DNA from: Lactifluus volemus | Lineage: Eukaryota; Basidiomycota; Agaricomycetes; Russulales; Russulaceae | DNA length: 64,000 nucleotides | Assembly (NCBI GenBank): GCA_022376515.1 | Contig: WTXI01000020.1 | Coordinates: forward strand, 416,795 to 480,794 | Reading direction: 5' to 3' | In this document: positions 1 to 12,357 of the stretch, piece by piece | Position numbering within the stretch: the stretch's first letter is position 1 | Layout of the letters: each line of letters begins with the position of its first letter | Made by a program: the position numbers and the translations under genes | The notes under the pieces: generated by a model | Databases searched by the model: none | What the model was told of the DNA's origin: nothing | What the model saw: only the letters and a program-made list of their open reading frames with translations

Positions 1-721
1 GCTGCAGAATCCACTTGCGAAAATCTCTTGAAGACCGCGTTGCAAGTTGACCCGGAAAATACGGAAGCGTTGCAGATGCTCGCATCTGTCCGTATGTCCC
101 AGCAACGGCCAGATGAGGCGAAGGATATCCTTGAGAAGGCGTGGTCCTCATGGAAAGACCTAGAGGCAGGTGGGCTTTACGTTCCTCTTCTAGCTGGAGT
201 CTCATTGGATTACGCGTCCGTAGATGATTCCCGGTTGCCACCCATAGCCAGTCGGCTCAACCTTACCAAGCTATTCATTGAATTGTCGCTGTTCACGTCT
301 GCTCTGGTGGTTCTACAAGGTATTATGGCCACCGATGACGAAGAGGTAGAAGCTTGGTATTTGGAGGGCTGGTGTTTCTTCCTTATGGCGGAGCAAGCCC
401 GCGATCAAGGAGAACATTTTGGCGAACCTACATGGGAAGAAGTTGCTAGAGACTCGCGAGATTGTTTGGAGACTTGTAAAACAGTACGTTCACTCGAACC
501 ACCTAACATCTGCAACCATCCCATTACCGGCACTCTAGCTTCATGTCAATCAAGGGCACCCTGACCTTCCTATGCGTGAACATATTGAAGAACTCATAGC
601 TAAGTTAGAAGTGCTAGGAATAAAACCTTCTCCGGAGGGCGATGGTCAAGACGACGACGACGACGAGTGGGAAGATTATGAAGGAAGTGATGACAATGGC
701 AGTGATGTGGAGATGTCGTAG
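1..721 (+). CDS. TPR-domain protein, Acl4-like (3' part)
   Basis: The gene is open from the first base of the window, so its 5' end lies outside. Exons are 1-483 and 539-721. The 55-nt intron (GTACGT...CTAG) restores a frame ending in a very acidic tail (DDDDDEWEDYEG...DVEMS). The visible 221 residues include TPR-like helical repeats: 'DPENTEALQMLASVRMSQQRPDEA' in pieces, then 'LVVLQGIMATDDEEVEAWYLEGW'. TPR repeats plus an acidic C-terminus of the 'HIEELIAKLEVLGI' type resemble Acl4, the dedicated chaperone that escorts ribosomal protein uL4 to the nucleus. That family assignment is from memory of motif layout, so another TPR protein is possible. The coding assignment and splice model are firm. 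Confidence 0.7.
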
Positions 722-997
722 ATCACTACAGTGTCTCCATACGTAACATATCTTCACCCTACCTCCCCCTTGCTCGAAATTAGCATACATAAAAAAACAA
801 CGATGTGCAACTATGTCGTTGTATTGGAAAGCGGTGGCTTTGTCGCCGAAGCTTGTGTGTCCACGGAGCGCCGTTGTTTAGAATTCGTGGGATCTAGCCA
901 TGCTCTAGTCGACACACTGTACTCAGGCCTTCTTTCTATAATCGCCACCCTTTAGGAACGAGAGAACGCACATTCAGTTCGGGTCTGTCTCTCTCCA

Positions 998-2412
998 ATG
1001 CTGTCACTGGCAGCCACGCTTCGACATGCACCCGTCTTCAACGGCTTCAGAGCCTGGGGTGGTGCGACCACAGCCACATGGCACTCACCTCGCATTATCG
1101 CTGCAGTGATATCCCAGAGAGGCTACGCATCCGAGACGACTTCACCACCTCAAGGGACCTTCAAGCCCAAAGCCCACACACCGCTCCGTCGCACCGCATC
1201 CGACTCGCTCTCCATCCGCGCCAACCCCAAACCGACCCAAAGCGAAATAAAACCCATTTTCACGCTCGCGACTTCAGACCGCTACCTCTTGACGCGTTTA
1301 CGGACCCGCTTGCCGCCGACAGCTCGACCGCTGCACGACGCGTATTGGGTGCCCAAGTGGTCGGGGGGCGAACATCGCGAAGGCGAAGTTTTCATCTTTA
1401 GCAATGGCAGCTTTGTCTGTTGGGGACTTTCGGAGGATGACGCGATGAGGTTCAGAAGGGACGTGTTAGCTCCTGCAGGCGCGGAAGTGAAGCCCCTCGT
1501 TGAGCCAGAAATAGAGGAGCTCGAGTTTGCGACGGATCCCTCGGAGTGCGTTGCGTTTTTTTTTTTCTTGTTATCGAACCCTGAACCGTTTTTTTAAAAC
1601 AATAGGAAGACACGACTGCAAGGAGACCTGATCATCCTTGGGGGCGGTCCACAACCGACTGACCCAGACAATCTTCCAGGCTCGTTCCCGCCCTCCGCGT
1701 TCCCTCAGGAGACCGTCCTGGTGCGCTACGCGTTCTCACAGGCCCTATCACGCTCGACCGCTCTTTCCGCTTTCGAAACCTCGCTCGAGGACTACCTCTC
1801 CTCCATGTCCTCTCTCCCTCTGGCCCTACAGAAGACCGGAAAGCCCGGCATGGGCAGACGGGCGCTCGTGAAAAAGTTGGGCGGGCTGCTGCACTTCCGC
1901 CAGGGTCTAAATCTGAACAGGGAGAATTTCTCCGAGACCCCGGACTTTTACTGGGACCAGCCGGTGCTAGAAGGCGAGTGGTCGATCGGTTTTTTTCTGT
2001 CTGTGCGCACGCGCGCGATGCCTTCTCGAGGCTGACTTTACCCATGGGTGACACAGGGTATTTCAATTCATTGAGCGCGGCGTTGGAAGTGAAGGCGCGG
2101 ACTCGCGCAGTCAACGACAAGATAACGTACGCAGCAGAGGTGCAATCAGTGCTTCGGCAACTTTTGCATGAGGTGGGATATCCCCTGCAGCGCTTTACTA
2201 ATGAGTGACCCTGTTTCTTTTTTTTTTTTTCAGACATCCAGCGCTCGCATGGAGCTCGTCATTATCATGCTCATCGCAGTCGAGGTTATCATTGTAAGTC
2301 CTTCGGCCCGCTTGTTTCGAACCCCCTGCCAACGCCCATGGATTAGGTCCTCATCCGTGATGTCCCCGAGTTTTTCCATTCAAAATTTGATCGGCAACCA
2401 GAGCATCCGTAG
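998..2412 (+). CDS. DUF155/RMND1-family mitochondrial membrane protein
   Basis: Five exons: 998-1545, 1606-1973, 2057-2172, 2234-2293, 2347-2412 (385 aa). The N-terminus is Arg/Ala/Ser-rich and looks like a mitochondrial presequence. The DUF155 signature GEVFIFSNGS is at residues 129-138. The family motif 'DFYWDQPVLEG' precedes intron 2, and a C-terminal hydrophobic helix (MELVIIMLIAVEVII) fits the membrane anchor typical of RMND1/Rmd1/Sif proteins, which are inner-membrane factors linked to mitochondrial translation. Intron 2 only keeps the frame if it uses a GC donor (GCGAGT at 1974), giving a GC-AG intron. Intron 3 has a textbook TACTAAT branch site. The gene converges on the coiled-coil gene downstream. 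Confidence 0.85.
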
Positions 2413-2717
2413 TGGTCGAATTACAAGCACGCTAAACAGTACCGTAGATCTACTAGTACGCTCTATGTTTCCCAACAGCCACTTCTCACTCCCCCCATCT
2501 CATCGCATAATCAGTATATCTCACTCAAACCTATGGTAGAATTACGTCTGTAAAGTACATAATGATTCCCAACTGCACAACTCTTCACACACACAATAGC
2601 CATCAGCTCTTCCGGATTGAACCAGATGCATGTCTACCAGCTAAGGAGCGTGGAGGGACTTTCACTGGCGAGAGCTCAGTGGGGATGTTCAGGCCCCCAA
2701 CTCCCTGAACAATGGAA

Positions 2718-4531
2718 TCAGCGTCGCAGAGACATGAGGGCTCCAAAATCAATGACACCCACTGAATTGAACTGATTCGCCCAGTCGAGCGAATCAGGTT
2801 TTGCAGAGGCGAAAATATTCATATTCAACTTTTTCACCTTTTTCTTCTTCGGCATCACAACGTCCTCTGCGTCGACATCTACGACGGGAGATTGGGTATC
2901 GCTGGTCTTTGTCTGCTTCCTTTCAGCCTTTGATTTTGTCGACTTGGGAACTTTGTCGTCGCTCGTGCTCTCCATTGTGACCGTACCATCATCCTCTGGT
3001 GCCTTGCGCTTTCCTTTCTTGTCTGATGTCAATGACCTGCTCTTCCGGACGTCACTTCCCTTGTCGAGCTTCTTTTCAGCTGGCTTTTTTTCGTCTAACA
3101 TCAAGTTATAAAATAAATTACAAGAGGGTGCTAAGGTTATACCTGGCGGAGTTGGGTCCTTTCCCGAGGTTCCTGCCTTGGTTAAGTTGCCACTTGCTGC
3201 AGGGGAACGTGAGGTCGAGACGACCTGTGAGTGGTGTTAGAGTTATGAAAGCTCGGTGAAGAGAAGTGCCACACAGATTGGGAATTTGCTCTCAGCTTCT
3301 CGATCTGCCGAAGTGCCTTGTCTAATTCATCCTTGTAATGCTGAGACTGCTCGAAGAGCAGAGCTGCTTCCTCTTCCGCTTTCGCTGTCTTCTCCTGTGA
3401 AAAGCTTAGCGACCAGATAGCAAAGCAAGTTTGATCGAAAACGTACTGCCTGCTCTTCCAGCGCCGTGGTCAACTTTTGTACCTTCTTATTCACCTTAGT
3501 ATCTTCAACTTCGTCACGCCGTTTCGCTTCGGCTGCAGTTTTTGACTCCTCTGCAATATGCTGTGATTGAAAACAAGGTTTGGTAAAATAGGCACGTAGG
3601 TCATAGGGTGAGTACGCACGGCTTGTTCTTCCAAGGCTCGTTGCAATTTCTCGATCTTCTTGTGTTCCTTCTGGATGGCCTTCTCATGCGCCAATGCCTT
3701 GTTTTGTTCTTCGATCACGCGGGACTCTAGATGTTTTATTTGGCTCTCCAAAGCGGCGCGTTGCACGTGTAACTCCTCGACCTCGGCCCCGCCGCGGTCA
3801 TCGAGCGACTTCCACTTGCCAACTTGGACTTTAAGAGTAGCCTTCTCCTGTTGTAGCTCATTGTTCAACCGTTCCTTCTCGGCAAGGGCGGTCTGTGCGT
3901 CCTCGAGACGCAACGTAAGTCTTTCCACGTTTGTGCGGGCAGTTGAGAGCTGGGCCTGCAAAGCAGCGTGTTCGTTGTGCGCGCGGCTAGCTTGTTTCTG
4001 AATAATATAAATTTGAGAGGAAGCAACATGGGCATACACGATGGAGGCAACATTGAAGGGTACCTCTTCTCTCGCTTTCTCCGCATCACCCAATAAGGTC
4101 GTTTTCTCCTTCAACTCCCGGACACCTTCCGCTAGACTTTCCCTGAGTTCTACAACGAGAGCCATATTCCCATCTTCCGCACTTCTCACCGCTTCTTTCA
4201 GTTGTTCAGCCTCCAGCTCGAGTTCTTTTTCCCTAGCATTGAACAAGATGAGATTATAGTCGCGTTGGATCAGCGCTACGCGGTCCCTGCGCGTGAGCTC
4301 CCGTTCATGGGCGAGTGCCACGCGCTCCTGGGCAAGGAGAACGTTCGTCCGTAAATGTGCGATACGATGACAGGCCATCAACGAATCACAACCGTCTGCC
4401 CATTCTTTGCGCTCGGTTTGCCACTCGGCACGTGAATTGGACAGTTGATCCTGGAGACGTTTAACGGTGAGTTCTAGCGAGCGAGTCTTTTGCACGAGTT
4501 CATCTATGTGGAGTTTCTGAGAGGAAATCAT
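2718..4531 (-). CDS. coiled-coil protein, function unknown
   Basis: Exons read on the minus strand: 4531-4064, 3997-3620, 3560-3447, 3394-3275, 3224-3143, 3094-2718 (512 aa). All five introns (48-66 nt) are GT-AG and keep phase. Residues about 5-320 are an almost unbroken Glu/Lys/Leu heptad coiled coil (LQDQLSNSRAEW, ELEAEQLKEAV, TLRLEDAQTALAEKERL). The C-terminal ~130 residues are basic and Ser-rich with NLS-like runs (KKGKRKAP, MPKKKKVKKL), ending in a short hydrophobic stretch (VGVIDFGALMSL). I do not recognise the family. Layout suggests a nuclear or spindle/scaffold protein, but that is inference. It is divergent from the next gene, sharing a ~145-bp promoter. Confidence 0.75.
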
Positions 4532-4677
4532 GGCCTCCTGTGGGCAGAGGAAGGAGTGGAGGGTATTAGATTAGGTATTCGGAAAATATAGACATGTTTG
4601 AGTATATGAAGAGTTGATTTACATAACAAAGACAAAGTCGGATACTCCTTTTGACCTAAGTTATATACTGTACACCC

Positions 4678-5478
4678 ATGGCTCCCCGCAAGAGACGCGT
4701 CAAGAATATCAAAATTCATGTACCGAGGCACAACTCTCAGCGCATAGGACCCGCCCTCACCGCACAAATAGAAGCCATTGCGAAGGAAAAACGTCTCCGC
4801 ACAGATGTTCGTCAACCAACCAATGAGGCAACTAGCACGATCGCCATCGCTATCGTATGCTCACCCCCCATGTTCGCCGTCCTCTCTTCCTAATCACTCA
4901 AACAAATAACAGGAAAGTGCATCCGAGTGGAACTCGATGCTACTTACCGCGCGTGCCGAGCGTGGCCACAGTGGGATATGGGTACACAACAGTATGTGAA
5001 GCGTTCTCCACCTTACTGGACTCATACTTTTTTTTCTAGATTTCAAGTCGACGAGGGATCACATTTGTATTACGATCCAAGTCCTTTACTAGAGTACCAA
5101 AAGGAGGATAAACCAGGACCCTCCAATATAGCGCTAGAAGGCTTGCCTTCGAGCTCTCATCCTCCCCCACATCAGCACCGCGGACAACCGTTCCCTATGG
5201 TCGCCCATCATTCAGCTAATGGTATGGGGATGTCACCGATCGTGGCAACTCCGTCGAGGCATGGTATACCAGGACAGATGGGCGGCGGGTATCCTGGTGG
5301 CCCACAATTCAACGCAATTCCACCAGCACAATTTTATGGGGGTGCAGAGCGTGGCTCTCCAATGGTGACACGGGCTATGGGTATGGGCATGAGCATGAGC
5401 ATGGGTATGAGCATGGGTATGGGTATGGATGGGATGGGTATCACGCCGGATGTGAGAAGTTTGTCGAGGAGGATGTAG
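4678..5478 (+). CDS. small Met/Gly-rich hypothetical protein
   Basis: Proposed exons 4678-4854, 4918-4991, 5040-5478 (229 aa). The N-terminus is very basic (MAPRKRRVKNIKIHVPRH), the middle reads 'VELDATYRACRAWPQWDMGTQQ', and the C-terminal third is low complexity with alternating Met-Gly/Met-Ser (about residues 195-217). The first acceptor is uncertain: the more obvious CAG at 4912 breaks frame with exon 2, while AG at 4917 keeps it. The 48-nt second intron (GTATGT...TTTCTAG) is clear. I do not recognise the family. The last ~32 nt of this coding sequence are copied at 8689, at the junction of the tandem duplication. Confidence 0.55.
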
Positions 5479-5583
5479 AGACCGATACTGTACGATGTGT
5501 ATAGTTTGTATACGCCCATTATTTCGTACAAACAGGCCGAAATAACGCGACGCAATCGGTCACTGATACATACTTCACTCGCA

Positions 5584-6800
5584 TGTCTCAGTCATCTTTC
5601 CTCGGCGAATGCGCGGAAACTTGTCGTGCAAAGCCGCGCGATATCCCTTCAATAATTCACAACGCAGGTCCTCATGCTCTCCTCTCTTCCTACACTTATC
5701 ACTCTCCGACCTAAACAGCACCTGGTCCTTACATCCTCGTTGTTGACGAAGCTGGACGTGGTCCAGTCTTGGGTCCTTTGGTCTATGGCGTCGCCTATTT
5801 TCCAGCCTCTTACGAGGAACAGCTTAACGATTTCGGGTCTGCGGGTGCGCGCCGATTCCTTAGGCTGCATGACGCGCCGTGACCCTCTTCTTTGTGACGT
5901 GATAGACTCCAAAACGCTCTCTTCCGAAACTCGCGCCTCGCTATTCCACACAATGACGAAAATCTGGGGTGGTCTGTGAGGGTCCTAAGGTCAGCCACGC
6001 TTCCATTCTCATCGGGCAGTTTTGTAACAATAACAGTCCCCGAGATATCTCGAGCGGCATGCTTCGCCGACCTTCGATTATTAAATAATTTGATCAAACC
6101 ATCTCAAGAAGCCATCATGTCACTTATCCGCGGAGCACTACAGCAGGGTATCAAGTTATCGGGAGCACGTTCCGACATACGATGATAGTCTTCCTGACAA
6201 CCCGTGTCCATTAGGTGAATGTCGACGCTCTTGGTGCTACCAAACCATACGAGCAGCTCTTGTCATCGCATTTTCTTCAGTGATGACCAAGGCTGATTCC
6301 AAGTACAAGATCGTTGGTGCAGCGAATGTCGCAGCAAAGGTGACGCGTGACGCTTGGATCGAGGGCTAGGTGTTTGAGGAAGATCCCCATGGTCATGATG
6401 ACCCGGAAATGTGCGAAGGGACTGAAGCACCGTGCGTGAAGAGGACTTGGTCTTCTGGACTCGGCAGTGATTATCCATCAGGTAGTTATTTCGGTTATCC
6501 TCTCGTCCGCAAGCGAAATTGACCAGGTGCTTCCTTAGATCCCAATACAAAGACGTGGGTCAAGGATTCCCTTGAAAGGATGTTTGGATAGCCTTCTATC
6601 GCACGATTCTCGTGGACGACAATCAAAGTTGCGTTGGATGATCGAGCCCACGCGATAGAATGGTACGCAACCCATATTTGCTCATGCATTTCCAAGCTGA
6701 AGCTTCCAAAGGATTGACGATGGACAATCATCGCTCCTGGAAGTATTCGAAAATGGGGTCGGTCATGACAAAGACCGATGCGAAGCCACAAAGGACCTCT
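5584..6800 (+). pseudogene. RNH201: RNase H2 subunit A, broken copy 1
   Basis: RNase H2 subunit A is the catalytic subunit that removes ribonucleotides from DNA. This copy keeps the start ([13 protein letters not shown]), the active-site block [13 protein letters not shown] and, after an intron, DSKTLSSETRASL. Downstream pieces include the KIVGAANVAAKVTRDAWIEG segment. It is disabled: an in-frame TAA just before PGPYI, a deletion after LFHT that shifts the frame, and a TAG after WIEG (gagggctag near 6369). It sits 5' of the first carboxypeptidase remnant within tandem unit 1. Confidence 0.85.
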
Positions 6801-6962
6801 ACCTCAGTAGCGTTAGTACGCTATGATGACGAGTGAATGATAGTAAATATCTGATTACGCCACTGAATTTATCGATATTCGTTTCAACGTAACGTGGTCT
6901 CCAACCAGCCAGATACTTAATACCTCCAGGTGCTCCGTGAATGATCACCCACGAACCTCATC

Positions 6963-8682
6963 ATGGTCCGGATCCCCGCTCTCTTGGCACTCTCTTCGGC
7001 CTCCCTTGCTATTGCATCTGCATCGCTCGTCGACAGAGACCATGTGCACTTCAGCATTTTCGATCACGAGCCCACTGAAACAACGATGTTTATTGTCACC
7101 AACAGCGGTATCTGTGAAACCACGCCTGGAGTTAAACAGGTCTCTGGCTATTTGTCCGTCGGCAGGAATATGGTGAGGAACTATCCCCTTCATTTCGTAT
7201 CACCTATACCATCTGAGGCACTCTCAGCACATGTGGTTCTGGTTTTTCGAGGCCCGCGAGAAACCCTCAACTGCACCTCTCGCCCTATGGCTCAACGGCG
7301 GTCCTGGTTGCAGTAGCATGATTGGTCTCTTCGTCGAGAACGGCCCTTGTACATTCAACAACGTTTCCGCCAAGACCCTGTGTTGAACCCATACAGTTGG
7401 AACAACGTCGCTAACATGCTTTACGTAGACCAGCCCATTGGCGTGGGCTTCAGCTACGGTTCGGACTCGGACGACGTAACTTCGACGATCACTGCGGCAC
7501 CGTTTGTGTGGAAACTTCTACAGGCCTTTTACAGTCGCTTCCCCGAATACACGAATCACAATTTTGGCTTGTTTACTGAGTCCTATGGCGGACACTATGG
7601 GCCTGAGTTTGCAGAATACTTGTGGGTTTTAAGTTGTCATTAGTCTTCTAGTGACTTGACCGTTGACCATGTTTTAGTGAATTCAAGAATGATGCCATTA
7701 TGCAAAACGAGGAAGAAGGGATAATAATCCCTCTCGTTGCATTGGGAATCAACGACCCTTGGGTGAGTTCACTCTCGATTCTAGCTCTCCGAATGTTATA
7801 GGTGACTCTGTGCCTTATAGTTCGATGCGGAGGTCCAGTATAAGTCGTACATCGAATATTCGCTCCATAATCCCTACCGTTCCCTCATTAACAGCTCACA
7901 AGCCGCGACACTCATGGATGCGTATAATGAAAAATGTCTGCCTGCCCTGAACACTTGTAGCAGATCCCATTCTAATAGAGATTGCTCCAATGCCTATAAC
8001 ACCTGCTTATTCGATGTTGAAATCGCGACCGCGAATGCTTCCTCTGTATCCTTCGACCCCTACGATGTGCGCGGTCCGTATCCGGATCCGTTCCCTTCGC
8101 AAAAATACCTCACGTACCTCCAGTCCGAGAACGTCATGGATGCTATTGGTGCTCGGGTACCATTCCAAAACTGTTCTGATACAGTGTTTCAAAAGTTTAA
8201 CAAGACCGGTGACGGTATGCCCACTCCACAATTCTGTCGATGGTTGTCAACTCATCGCCATGCGCTAGTTGTGCGGTCCTCCTTGCATGCCCTTACCAAG
8301 ATCCTACGCAGGGGTGACATTCAGGTGGTCGTCTGGGAAGGTGACGCTGGTACGTTCCCTCTGTCGTTCCGACTCTAGCTTCTCTGCCGCTCAATCCAGC
8401 TCTCGTCTACTCTTCTTTTGTCTTTGTAGACTGGATTTGTAACTACTTCGGCGTGGAGGAGTGCGTGTCTAAGCTGAAATTCCAAGACTCGGTCGCCTTC
8501 AACTTAACGCGAATGAAACCGTACACGTCAATGGCGTGGAGTATGGCATGTTCAAGACCGCCGGCAAACTGTCATACTTGAGAGTGTATGAAGCGGGCCA
8601 CATGATACCTGCATACCAGCCGGTTGTCGCATTACAAGTCTTTATCCAGACAATGCAACGGGAATCGTTGATGTCCACGTAG
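6963..8682 (+). pseudogene. S10 serine carboxypeptidase, broken copy 1
   Basis: Secretory start MVRIPALLALSSASLAIAS, then [32 protein letters not shown] (catalytic Ser), GDADWICNY (catalytic Asp) and GHMIPAYQP (catalytic His) are all recognisable. Exon layout matches the intact copy at 41635-43343. It is broken by at least two single-base deletions relative to the other copies. One is after NNVS (near 7370, giving an early stop), and one is in the C-terminal domain after MKPYT (near 8525). The middle section (SLHNPYRSLINSSQAATLMDAYNEK in pieces) is still open here although the same section is broken in copy 2. Confidence 0.85.
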
Positions 8683-8824
8683 ACCCGTCGGATGTGAGAA
8701 GTTTGTCGAGGAGGATGTAGAGACCGATACTGTACGATGTGTATAGTTTGTATACGCCATTATTTCGTACAAACAGGCCGAAATAACGCGACGCGGATCG
8801 GTCACTGATACATACTTCACTCGC

Positions 8825-10045
8825 ATGTCTCAGTCATCTTTCCTCGGCGAATGCGCGGAAACTCGTTGTGCAAAGCCGCGCGATATCCCTTTAATAATTC
8901 ACAACGCAGGTCCTCTCCTTTCTTCCTACACTTATCGCTCTCCGGCCCCAACAACACCTGGTCCTTACATCCTCGGTGTTGACGAAGCTGGACGTGGTCC
9001 AGTCTTGGGTCCTTTGGCCTATGTCGTCGCCTATTGTCCAGCCTCTTATGAGGAACAGCTTAACGATCTCGGACGGTTTGCGGGTGCGTGCCAATTCCTC
9101 AGGCTGCATGATTCGCCGTGATGCCTCACCTTCGTGTGACATGATAGACTCAAACACTCTCTTCCGACACTCGCGCCCCGCTATTAGACACTTTTTGTGA
9201 CAATGTCGAAAATCTGGGGTAGTCTGTGAGGGTTCTAAGGTCAGCCACACTTCCATTCTCATCGGGCAGTTTTGTAACAATAACAGTCCCCGAGATATCT
9301 CGAGCGGCATGCTTCGCCGACCTCCGATTAATTTGGTCAAACCATCTCAAGAAGCCATCATGTCACTTATCCGCGGAGTACTACGCAGGGTATCAAGTTA
9401 ACTGAGGTCGGGAGCACGTTCCGACATATGATGATTTCTTCTTGACAACCCGTGTTTCATTAGGTGTATGTCGACGCTCGTGGTGCTACCAAACCATACG
9501 AGCAGCTCTTGTCATCGCATTTCCGGCATCAACTTCACAGTGACAACTAAGGCTGATTTCAAGTACAAGATCGTTGGTGCAGTGAGTGTCTCAGCAAAGG
9601 TAACGCGTGACTCTTGGATCGAGGGCTGGGTATTGATGAAGATCCCCGTGATGACCCGGACATGTGCGAAGGGACCAAAGCACCATGTGTGAAGAGGACT
9701 TGGTCGTCTGGACTTGGCAGTGGTTATCCATCTGTAGTTATTTCGGTTATCCTCTCGTCCGCAAGCGAAATTGACCAGGTACTTCCTTAGATCCCAATAC
9801 ACAGTCGTGGGTCAGGGACTCCCTTGAAAGAAGGTTTGGATATCCTTCCATCGCACGATTCTCGTGGACGACAATCAAAGTTGCGTTGGATGATCGAGCC
9901 CACGCAGTAGAATGGTACGCAACCCGTATTCGCTCACGCATTTGGAAGCTGAGCTTCCAAAGGATTGATGATGGACAATCATCGCTCCTGAAAGCATTTA
10001 AAATGGGGTCGGTCATGACAAAGACCGGTGGAAGCCACAAAGGAC
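8825..10045 (+). pseudogene. RNH201: RNase H2 subunit A, broken copy 2
   Basis: The first exon is intact for about 83 residues: start [13 protein letters not shown], then [20 protein letters not shown] with the catalytic Asp/Glu, then [10 protein letters not shown]. After the first intron the frame is lost (a 2-nt loss in the SSDTR region). The conserved Trp of 'ENLGW' is a TAG, and one base is missing in 'GVLQQGIKLTE' (near 9383). Later blocks (YKIVGAVSVSAKVTRDSWIEG, RFSWTTIKVALDDRAHAVEW) are still readable in separate frames. No full-length product is possible. Confidence 0.85.
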
Positions 10046-10306
10046 CTCTACATCAGTAGCGTTGGTACGCTATGATGACGGGTGAATGATAGAAATATCG
10101 GCTAGAATAATCCATCTCGTGATCCGAACCTGGCTGTTGTTGTAGATTGGATATTGGCGGGCTCGACTGCGCGCCATGGATTCTTAGCCAATTTCTGATT
10201 ACGCCACTGAATTTATCAATATTCTTTTCGATGTAACGTGGTCGCCGGCCAGCCAGATACTTAATGCCTCCAGGTGCTCCGTGAATGATCACCCATGAAC
10301 CCCATC

Positions 10307-12020
10307 ATGGTCCGGATCCCCGCTCTCTTGGCACTCGCTTCGGCCTCCCTTGCCATTGCGTCCCCGTCGCTCAATGCCAAGTCGAACGAGAACGTTTACT
10401 ATCACCGGTCCACTGATACAGCGATGTCTATTGTCACCAACAGCGGTATCTGTGAAACCACGTCTGGAGTTAAACAGGTCTCTGGATATTTGACTGTCGG
10501 CAAGAATATGGTGAGGAACTATCCCCCGTCGTTTCGTATCACCTACGCCATCTGAGGCACTCTCAGCGCATGTGGTTCTGGTTTTTCGAGGCCCGCGATA
10601 ATCCTTCAACTGCACCTCTCGCCCTTTGGCTCAACGGCGGACCTGGTTGCAGTAGCATGTTTGGTCTCTTCGTGGAGAACGGTCCTTGTACATTCAACAA
10701 TGTTTCCGGCCCAAACCCTGTGTTAAACTCATACAGTTGGAACAACGTCGCCAATATGCTTTACGTAGATCAGCCCATTGGTGTGGGCTTCAGCTACGGT
10801 TCGGACTCGGACGACGTAACTTCGACGACCACTGCAGCACCCTTTGTGTGGAAACTTCTACAGGCCTTTTACGATCGCTTCCCCGAATACATGAATCGCA
10901 ATTTTGGCTTGTTTACTGAGTCCTATGGCGGACACTATGGGCCTGAGTTTGCAGAATACTTGTGGGTTTTAAGTTGTCATTAGTCTTCAAGCGACTTGAC
11001 CGTTGACCATGTTTTAGTGAGTTCAAGAACGATGCCATTATGCAAAACGAGGAAGAAGGGACAATAATTTCTCTCGTTGCAGTGGGAATCAACAACGGTT
11101 GGGTGAGTTCACTCTCAATTCTAGCTTTCCGGATGTTTAGGTAGCTCTGTGCTGTATAGTTCGATCCGAAGATCCAGTATAAGTCGTACATCGACTTTCG
11201 CTCCATAATTCCTACCGTTCCCTCATTAACAGCTCACAAGCCGCGACACTCATGGATGCGTATAATGAAAAATGTCTGCCCGCCCTGAACACTTGTAGCA
11301 GATCCCATTCTATAGAGATTGCTCCAATGCCTATAACACCTGCTTATTCGATGTTGAACTCGCGGCCGCGGATGCTTCCCCTATGGACTTCAACCTCTAC
11401 GATATACGCCAACCGTATCTGGATCCATTCCCTCCTCTAACATACCTCACGTACCTCCAGTCCAAGAAGGTCATGGATGCTATTGGCGCTCGGGTACCAT
11501 TCCAAAACTGTTCTGACACAGTGTCTCAAAGGTTTAACAAGACCGGTGACTGTATGCCCACTCCATAATTCTGTCGATGGTTGTCAACTCATCGCCGTGC
11601 GCTAGTCGCGCGGTCCTCCTTGCATGCCCTTAGCAAGATCATAAGCAGGGGTAACATTCAGGTGGTCGTCTGGGAAGGTGACGCTGGTACGTTCCCTCTG
11701 TCGCTCCGACTCTAGCTTCTCTGCCGCTCAATCCAGCTCTCGTCTACTCTTCTTTTGTCTTTGTAGACTGGCTTTGTAACTACAGCGGCGTGGAGGAGTG
11801 CGTGTCTAAGCTGGAATTCCCAGACTCGGTCCCCTTCAACTCACAGCAAATGAAACCGTACACCGTCGATGGCGTGGAGCATGGCATGTTCAAGGCCGTT
11901 GGCAAACTGTCATACTTGAGAGTGCATAGAGCGGGCCACATGATACCTGCATACCAGCCGGCTGTCGCATTACAGGTCTTTAGCCAGACAATTCGACAGG
12001 AATCGTTGATGTCCACGTAG
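10307..12020 (+). pseudogene. S10 serine carboxypeptidase, broken copy 2
   Basis: The signal-peptide exon (MVRIPALLALASASLAIAS) and exon 2 with [19 protein letters not shown] and TESYGGHYGPEFA are intact. The terminal exon with DWLCNY and GHMIPAYQP is also intact and ends at 12020. Compared with copies 1 and 3, one base is lost after KSYID (near 11194) and another after RSHS (near 11310). Both fall in the insert region between the catalytic Ser and Asp, so translation would end near 11287. An apparent in-frame TAA at 11566 lies inside a predicted 54-nt intron and is not a lesion. Confidence 0.8.
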
Positions 12021-12357
12021 ACCCGTGTGGCCAGGGGGTCGGCTGTGTATACCGTGACTTTAGTCGTTTCGATGGTACTCCTGTTATATCAATAAAGAAA
12101 GTGATTGAAGCAATGAGTCTTGCATATGGTGCGCAAAGTCTAGGGGTGACAACCAGAAGACAGGCTAGTACAATTCCGTTGGCCGAGATATATTCCTACG
12201 AGCGATCGATCAACACCTAATGTCAAGTTACCTGGCGGAAGGAATACCCCCAGTCCTAACTAACACTGGCACGCTGAGGCCAGGTATTTCCACTTGAGAC
12301 AAGACGATGACACTTATCTAGAAAGGCGAGTAGGTCCATCGTGAGCAGAGTATTAGA

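Larger units (their letters stand above)
5447..8688 (+). repeat. tandem segmental duplication, unit 1 (RNase H2A-carboxypeptidase cassette)
   Basis: From 'CGGATGTGAGAAG' at 5447 to 'ACCCGT' at 8688 the sequence repeats, with a few percent divergence and scattered indels, from 8689 to 12026. Unit 1 begins inside the last exon of the Met/Gly-rich gene and ends a few bases after the carboxypeptidase stop. It holds RNase H2A and carboxypeptidase remnants in the same order and strand as unit 2. It is about 100 bp shorter than unit 2, mostly because of a deletion near 6845. Confidence 0.9.
8689..12026 (+). repeat. tandem segmental duplication, unit 2
   Basis: Second copy of the cassette, directly abutting unit 1. 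At 8689 the sequence switches abruptly from the bases after carboxypeptidase stop 1 to the tail of the Met/Gly-rich gene. Unit 2 alone continues into sequence (12027 to about 12357) that is also present next to the third, inverted copy. The segment 12027-12357 therefore belongs to the ancestral flank. Confidence 0.9.

Noticed and set aside
2310..2330. TTTCGAACCCC resembling a tRNA T-arm
   Set aside because: It lies within an intron and no acceptor, D or anticodon stems can be formed around it.
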